From: DASXAI01 sp963728985
GTDB lineage: Bacteria > Actinomycetota > Acidimicrobiia > Acidimicrobiales > Ilumatobacteraceae
Direction of reading: 5' to 3'
Length of the DNA: 64,000 nt
Assembly (NCBI GenBank): GCA_963728985.1
Contig: CAVSME010000001.1
Coordinates: 744,001-808,000, forward strand
A program made the translations under genes and the position numbers. The notes below the pieces were generated by a model, which worked only from the letters and a program-made list of their open reading frames with translations, had not been told where the DNA came from and did not search any database. The stretch's first letter is position 1; each line of letters begins with the position of its first letter. This document shows positions 59,055 to 64,000 of the stretch, piece after piece.

Positions 59055-59676
59055 GCTGCCGCCGGAGCTGCTGGCCCGCGCGGCGGCGCTGGGCAGCGCC
59101 ACCCTGCACGAGGCCGCGGGACGCATCGGTGCGCTGCCTGCTTCCATCCACCCGGTCGACCCATCGTGGCGGATCGCCGGCCCCGCTCGCACCGTCGCGG
59201 GAGCGTCCGGCGACAACCTGGCCATCCACCACGCGATCGCCGCCGCCGGCTCAGGGGACGTGCTCGTCGTCGCAACCAGCGACGACGCCGCACGGTGGGG
59301 GTACTGGGGCGAGATCATGTCGCGCGCCGCACAGGGTCGCCGTCTCACCGGGCTCGTGCTGCAGGGCGGCTCACGCGACCACAGCGCGCTGCCCGCGGTC
59401 GGCTTCCCCGTCTTCTCGCTCGGCCCGTGCATCCGCGGCACGATCAAGGACCAACCGGATCCGGCGCGAAGCTTGGGCGTACCCGTGCGCATCGGTAACG
59501 TCGACGTGGCCGACGGCGACCTCGTCGTCGGCGACATCGACGGTGTCGTCGTCATCCCTGCCGCCCAGGCCGAAGACGTCGTCGACGCCGGCGCACGCCG
59601 TGAGCAGCACGAGGTCGACGTGATGCGCCGCCTCGACGCCGGCGAGACCACCCTCGACATCTATGGGCTGCACTGA
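59047..59676 (+). CDS. RraA-family protein, second copy
   Basis: A 209-residue RraA-fold protein: ALGSATLHEAAGRIGALPAS, GLVLQGGSRDHSALPAVGFP site with Arg-Asp, DGDLVVGDIDGVVVIPAAQA. It overlaps the first RraA gene by eight bases. Sequence divergence from its neighbours argues for old duplication or separate recruitment. It may be an aldolase, decarboxylase or tautomerase-like subunit. Confidence 0.82.
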   Translation: MPELPPELLARAAALGSATLHEAAGRIGALPASIHPVDPSWRIAGPARTVAGASGDNLAIHHAIAAAGSGDVLVVATSDDAARWGYWGEIMSRAAQGRRLTGLVLQGGSRDHSALPAVGFPVFSLGPCIRGTIKDQPDPARSLGVPVRIGNVDVADGDLVVGDIDGVVVIPAAQAEDVVDAGARREQHEVDVMRRLDAGETTLDIYGLH

Positions 59677-59678
59677 CC

Positions 59679-60332
59679 GTGCTCGCCGACTTCGACGGGC
59701 TCGACTCGTGTGCCCTCTCCGACGCCTGCGACACCCTGGGCCTCCCTCACCAGGTGGTCGCGGGCCTGGGTGACCTCACCGGCCGCCACCGCATCGCCGG
59801 TCGAGTCGTCACCGTGCTGCTCGGGCCGCCGACCGCTGAACCGGCGAGCCGTCACCTGTGCACGGCGGCAATCGAGGCAGCAGGCCCGGGCGACGTCATC
59901 GTCGTGGCGCACCAAGGCCGGCTCGACTGCGCCGGCTGGGGTGGCAACCTGTCGCGCGCCGCCCAGGCCCGCCACGTCGAAGGCACCATCGTCGACGGCG
60001 CAGCACGCGACGTCGACGAGGCAACCACCATCGGATACCCGGTGTTCGCCGCCGCCGCCACGGCGCGCACCGCGCGCCAGCGCGCCCAGGAACACGCCTG
60101 GGGTGTCTCCGTAGAGATCGCCGGCGTGACCATCCGGCCCGGCGACTTCGTCGTCGCCGACGGCTCTGCGATCGTGTTCATCCCCGCCGCCGACGCAGAA
60201 CGAGTCGCCGCCGCTGCATCGACGATCGCCCACCGAGAAGCCGCCATGGCCGCGGCCATCGATGCCGGCACACCGATCACCGCCGTCATGGGCGCCGACT
60301 ACGAACGACTCCACCTCGAGGAGGACGAGTGA
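59679..60332 (+). CDS. RraA-family protein, third copy
   Basis: A 217-residue RraA-fold protein: SCALSDACDTLGLPHQVVAG, GTIVDGAARDVDEATTIGYP site with Arg-Asp, FVVADGSAIVFIPAADAERV. The GTG start lies three bases after the previous stop, and its own stop overlaps the hydrolase GTG. All three copies retain the catalytic Arg-Asp. Confidence 0.82.
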   Translation: MLADFDGLDSCALSDACDTLGLPHQVVAGLGDLTGRHRIAGRVVTVLLGPPTAEPASRHLCTAAIEAAGPGDVIVVAHQGRLDCAGWGGNLSRAAQARHVEGTIVDGAARDVDEATTIGYPVFAAAATARTARQRAQEHAWGVSVEIAGVTIRPGDFVVADGSAIVFIPAADAERVAAAASTIAHREAAMAAAIDAGTPITAVMGADYERLHLEEDE

Positions 60333-61007
60333 GCGAACCGGCTCCGATCATCCTGGTCCACGGCGCCTGGCACGGCAGCTGGGCATGGGATCTCGATCAC
60401 CGAGCGCCTGCGCCACGCGGGTCACGACGTCACCGCAGTCGACCTTCCCAGTTCCGGTCCCGACCCCACGACGCTCGGCGACTTCGACGACGACGTGGCC
60501 GTCGTGCGCGCCGCCCTCAACGCTCTGCATGCCAGTCCAATCGTCGTCGGCCACTCCTATGGCGGGCAAGTGATCAGCGCAGCGACAGCCGGACGCGCCG
60601 ACATCGCCCGCCTCGTGTACGTCTGCGCGTTCATGCTCGATGTCGGCGAGTCGACCACCAGCGCACTGGCGGATCAGCCGGCCGACTGGGTCGAGCCGCT
60701 CGCCGACGGCATCGCCGTTCGTGTCACCGACCCCGTCGCAGTATTCTACGGCGACGTCGAACCCGACCTCGCTCACAGATGCGCCCGACGCCTTCACCCC
60801 CAGTCAGTAGCAGCCGCCACCGCAACGCTGCCGGCCGCCGGTTGGCACGACATCCCCAGCCGGTACGTGATCTGTGAGCAGGACCAGGCGATCCCCGTCT
60901 CCGTGCAGGAGACGATGAGCCGCCATGCGGACGACGTCGTCCGGCTCGCCGCGTCACACTCACCCTTCCTCTCCCGTCCCGACGAACTGGTTGCGCTCCT
61001 CCTGTAG
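60329..61007 (+). pseudogene. Alpha/beta hydrolase, one-base frameshift
   Basis: The GTG start reads APIILVHGAWHGSWAWDL; one extra G near 60395 (tctcgatcac) shifts the frame. Removing it gives ITERLRHAGHDVTAVDLPSS and continues to GHSYGGQVISAATAG (Ser), ICEQDQAIP (Asp) and AASHSPFLSRP (His). This is the small esterase/RutD-like group with HGAWHGxW. It could hydrolyse a lactone or ester intermediate of the pathway. The indel may be an artefact. Confidence 0.8.
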
Positions 61008-61669
61008 GTGCACGTCGACAGGTGTCGTCGGCGAGGCCGCAGCGTTCGGGCTACAACTCATCGACCGTCCACGACACCCAGACGCTCAAAGATGGCCCTG
61101 TGACGCACCTTCAGCTCAGATCGAGCAGCTGATCAACAGCGGTCGCCGCGACAACGATGCATCGTCGCAGCCACACCGCGTAGTTCTCCCGACCGATTGG
61201 ATGGCCGGCAGCGCATTCGTCGAGACCATCTTCGACGACCACGACCTCGCCACAGACGCATCCGACACCGTGCGATACGTCGGTGAAGATGTGATTCAGC
61301 ATCGTGGCTCGGCGTCCTGAAAACGCGCATCCGATATCGCTCCTGTCCGGTCCCGCCGTCGCAGCCCCGGATCTCGGAACCACAGCGGCCTGTCCGTGAA
61401 CGACGTCCGATCCCGCTCACCGGCGACCTGCTACAAGGCATCGTCGAGGCGCCGATCCTCGACACTCCCCGGGTTCGCGGCGCGATGTCCGAATCGCGCG
61501 TCCGCTACCACTCGGAGGCAAACCCTCCGGGCCATCTTCGAAGCGCCGACGTCGGACGCCCGCTCCCGCCGATAGCGCGCGTCCGAGAACGCGCGGGAGA
61601 CGGCCGCTGGATTGCTCGTCGGGTTGGCTCCGAACCGGTCACTGCCTCCAGGTCGGCGACCATCAGTCG
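61008..61669. other. Gap between catabolic operon and integrase 2
   Basis: About 660 bases without a gene I can support. A 90-codon minus-strand frame (ending about 61111) has no recognisable motif. Integrase promoter sequences and recombinase arm sites may be here; I see no clear repeats. Confidence 0.45.
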
Positions 61670-62797
61670 ATGGCATACATCGTGCACCGCAATCAGCACT
61701 TCTACGTCGTCGCCTACGACGGCATCGACCCCATCAGCGGGCGGGAGCGACGCCGCTGGCATCCGGCTGGGCGATCGCGCGGCGACGCCGAAGCCATCGC
61801 CGCCTGCCTCGCGGTACGTCCGGAAGTCACCACTCCGGCAGGCTCGCTAACAGTCGGATCGTTCCTGGCCGACCAGTGGATGCCCCGACGACGCACGCAG
61901 CTGCGACCGACGACGGCCCACCGCTACGCCTGGATGATCGAGCACTACATCTGCCCCCGCATCGGCGCCATCCCGCTCCGACGGTTGCGCGTCGATCATC
62001 TCGACCAGCTCTACACGGACCTCCTCGCCCACGGCGGACGCACGGGAGCCGCGTTGGCGCCGAAGACCGTGTACGACGTCCACGTCATCGTCCGCTCCGC
62101 CCTGGCCGACGCCACCCGCCGTCAGCTCGTCGACGTCAACGTCGCACTGCTCGCCCAACCGCCACGCTCCCAACCCCGGGCGCGCCGCGGACCCGAGACC
62201 TGGACCGCGAGCCAGCTGCGCGCATTCCTCGACAGCGCACGCCACCTCCGGCTCTACCCGGCGCTGCACCTCGCAGCGACGACCGGAATGCGACGCGGCG
62301 AACTCGCCGGACTGCGATTGGGTGACTGGGACCACACAGGCCATCGCATCTCCGTCGCCCGCAGCCGCCAAAGCGTCGCCGGTCGTTCAGTGGAAGTCGC
62401 GGTCAAGACACGCACCAGCCGCCGCTCTGTCGACCTCGACCCGGCCACGGAAACGGTCCTCGCCACCTGGAGAGCCCATCAAGAAGTCGTCGCCCAGCCC
62501 GTCGGACTCGCCGACGCGATGTTCACGAACACCGCCGGTCGTCCGCTGCACGCCGAATCAATCAGCCGGCTGTTCGACCGACACCTCGCCCGCACCGATC
62601 TTCCCCGAATCCGGTTCCACGACCTTCGCCACACCCACGCCAGCCTGCTCGTCGCCGCCGGCACACCGATCAAGGTCGTCAGCGAACGCCTCGGTCACGC
62701 CCATCCCGGCTTCACCATGGCCACCTACCAGCACCTCGTCCCCGGCATGAGCGCCGACGCCGCCGCTCGTTTCGCCAACCTCGTCGCCACCGCGTGA
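61670..62797 (+). CDS. Tyrosine recombinase/integrase
   Basis: An intact 375-residue phage-type integrase: N-terminal AYIVHRNQHFYVVAYDGIDP, core-binding VGSFLADQWMPRRRTQLRPT, catalytic TTGMRRGELAGLRLGDW (Arg), HDLRHTHASLLVAAG (HxxR), HPGFTMATYQHLVPG (Tyr). It ends 157 bases from the tRNA-fMet 3' end with a terminator between. It shares architecture and several motifs with the frameshifted integrase at 50-51 kb, so the two use related sites in the same tRNA. Confidence 0.94.
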   Translation: MAYIVHRNQHFYVVAYDGIDPISGRERRRWHPAGRSRGDAEAIAACLAVRPEVTTPAGSLTVGSFLADQWMPRRRTQLRPTTAHRYAWMIEHYICPRIGAIPLRRLRVDHLDQLYTDLLAHGGRTGAALAPKTVYDVHVIVRSALADATRRQLVDVNVALLAQPPRSQPRARRGPETWTASQLRAFLDSARHLRLYPALHLAATTGMRRGELAGLRLGDWDHTGHRISVARSRQSVAGRSVEVAVKTRTSRRSVDLDPATETVLATWRAHQEVVAQPVGLADAMFTNTAGRPLHAESISRLFDRHLARTDLPRIRFHDLRHTHASLLVAAGTPIKVVSERLGHAHPGFTMATYQHLVPGMSADAAARFANLVATA

Positions 62798-62915
62798 CCG
62801 AGCCGGCCGGTAGACGGTCTACCGGTCACAGCCACGCAAACGGCCTGCTCACCGCACGCGTCCAGAACAGGGCCGGTAGAGCAACCCGGTAGATGACGCG
62901 CAGCCGCACCAACGA

Positions 62916-62950
62916 CGAAGGCCCGGAAACCCACAGTTTCCAGGCCTTCG
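62916..62950 (+). terminator. Hairpin between integrase 2 and tRNA-fMet
   Basis: CGAAGGCC and GGAAAC pair with GTTTCC and GGCCTTCG (one bulged base each side, five-base loop), fourteen pairs. No T-run of note follows on the plus strand, but it may terminate transcription from either side. It ends four bases from the tRNA CCA. Confidence 0.65.
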
Positions 62951-62953
62951 GAT

Positions 62954-63030
<77 letters not shown>

Positions 63031-63084
63031 TCGTTGTGGAGGAAGTAGGTTACCCGAACGTCGCTTCGGCTCACAACGTCGCCC

Positions 63085-63567
63085 ATGCCCCTCTTCCGCC
63101 GCACCAGCCCGCCCGATCCTCGGGTGGCCGAGCTCACAACAGAAGTGGCCGCGCTCCGGGCCCGGTTGGGCGAGCTGGAGACCCGCCTCAGCACCGCCGA
63201 CGCCCGCCTCGATGAGGTTTCGTCGGCACTCACGAGCCAGCTCCACGAGCTGTCGGGCGAGCTGGAGGCCAGCCACCGCAGCGTCGACCAGCGGGTGAAC
63301 GCCCTCGACTCGCTCACCGCCGGCCGGCTGGCGGCGGCGGAGAAGGCGCAGGACGTACGGCTGGCCGCCTTCCGGGCCGAGCTCGAAGCCCTCATGGCCG
63401 AGCACACGAATGGCGACGTCGATGCCGGCGACACGACGGCCCGCCTCGAGGAACTGCTCGAGCGCCAGACCCGCATCGCCAACGAGGTCGCTCGCCACGA
63501 GATCGCCTTCCAGCAGGAGCTGGCCGCGCTCGCCGACCGCCTCGGCCGCAACCCGCCGCGCCGCTGA
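63085..63567 (+). CDS. Coiled-coil protein of unknown function
   Basis: A 160-residue, almost fully helical, charged protein. Heptad-like Leu/Ala spacing runs from about residue 15 (VAELTTEVAALRARLGELET) to the end (FQQELAALADRLG). A basic start (PLFRRTSPP) and no signal or membrane segment suggest a cytoplasmic coiled coil. It lies 54 bases from the tRNA and converges on the UPF0182 gene. Confidence 0.75.
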   Translation: MPLFRRTSPPDPRVAELTTEVAALRARLGELETRLSTADARLDEVSSALTSQLHELSGELEASHRSVDQRVNALDSLTAGRLAAAEKAQDVRLAAFRAELEALMAEHTNGDVDAGDTTARLEELLERQTRIANEVARHEIAFQQELAALADRLGRNPPRR

Positions 63568-64000
63568 TCAGGCGTTGGCGGTGGTCGACGGGTCCGTCGG
63601 GGCCGGCGTCGTGGTCGACGATGGCACCGCCGTGACGGTGGTACCGGTGGCGAGCGACGCCGCCTGCGACGCCAACTGGTACGCCTCGGTCAGCTTCGTC
63701 TGGTAGGTCCCGAGATCACCGGCCTTCAGCGCCGCCTGCGCCGCGTCGTAGGCCGCCTGCGCCTGGGCCAGCAGCTGGTCCGGGTTCCCCGTGATGGGCG
63801 CCGCCGTGGTCGGCGTCGTCGTCGCCCCGGGGACGGTGGAGGTCGGCGCCGTCGTGGTGGTCGTGGGCGCATTGGGATCGGTCGTCGAGCCGGCACCGTT
63901 CCCAGGCAAGGGCGCGATGCTGCCGCCCACCACCGTGCCGAGGTTGAGCTGCACACCGAACGCCTTGTTCAGCGCGTCTTCCAGCGTGGAGCCGCGATAG
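63568..64000 (-). CDS. UPF0182-family membrane protein, C-terminal part
   Basis: The minus strand is open to the window edge. It reads the conserved UPF0182 ending (YRGSTLEDALNKAFGVQLNL), then a Thr/Pro-rich linker (PTTTTTAPTSTVPGATTTPT) and a helical stretch AQAAYDAAQAALKAGDLGTY like a TPR-type tail. UPF0182 proteins have seven N-terminal membrane helices, here outside the window. It is a common actinobacterial core gene, so normal chromosome resumes right of the tRNA. Confidence 0.82.
   Translation of the reverse strand, partial: YRGSTLEDALNKAFGVQLNLGTVVGGSIAPLPGNGAGSTTDPNAPTTTTTAPTSTVPGATTTPTTAAPITGNPDQLLAQAQAAYDAAQAALKAGDLGTYQTKLTEAYQLASQAASLATGTTVTAVPSSTTTPAPTDPSTTANA

Noticed and set aside
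61111..61383. 90-codon minus-strand frame upstream of integrase 2
   Set aside because: No ribosome site or recognisable motif; composition is not convincing enough for a gene call.

Overview
The window is high-GC DNA from an actinobacterium. Seven bacterial-luciferase-like (LLM) F420-type oxidoreductase or F420-reductase genes, widespread four-base ATGA/GTGA gene overlaps, several promoters that look leaderless, a UPF0182-type protein and an actinobacterial initiator tRNA all fit. Acidimicrobiia or a related deep lineage is my inference; the sequence alone does not fix the genus.

Layout. 1-2.8 kb: a large ATP-binding LuxR (LAL) regulator cut by the window edge. 3.0-7.3 kb: a copper-resistance operon (CopZ chaperone, secreted His-rich protein, CopA ATPase, DUF3703/membrane protein). 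7.5-10.7 kb: two tandem alpha/beta hydrolases divergent from a TetR gene, then a scar made of two truncated genes. 10.8-30.2 kb: a catabolic super-cluster with a nitroreductase-SRPBCC fusion, four LLM oxidoreductases, two paralogous molybdopterin oxidoreductases, moeA for cofactor insertion, a P450, an MDR-type reductase, SDR, crotonase, MBL hydrolase, an SRPBCC protein and three HxlR regulators. Its three divergent promoter regions all carry one 13-bp quasi-palindrome (TTnCATnATGnAA), so it looks like a single regulon.

30.3-49.9 kb: an accessory zone dense in broken insertion sequences (IS6, IS30, IS3, IS110, an ISNCY/IS1182-like element, IS256). Between them lie an F420 cassette (MarR, SDR, LLM, F420 reductase), two TetR-ABC exporter modules (one decayed, one intact), an SDR, an HxlR regulator and a broken methyltransferase. 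The IS110 copy has an upstream non-coding segment with a long stem, a candidate bridge RNA.

50.2-63.0 kb: two tyrosine integrases, each followed by a terminator hairpin and then by initiator-tRNA sequence. The first lies next to a tRNA 3' fragment (51.43 kb), the second next to the complete tRNA-fMet (62.95 kb). I read this as tandem integrative elements in one tRNA gene. The right-hand one, about 11.5 kb, carries an aromatic-acid pathway: two Rieske oxygenases, a LigB-type extradiol dioxygenase, a GntR regulator, a LigJ-like amidohydrolase, three successive RraA/LigK-type proteins and an alpha/beta hydrolase. Beyond the tRNA are a coiled-coil protein and the C-terminus of a UPF0182 protein.

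Many accessory genes carry single-base frameshifts, several in homopolymers. Some may be consensus errors rather than real decay, and this matters for every pseudogene call here.
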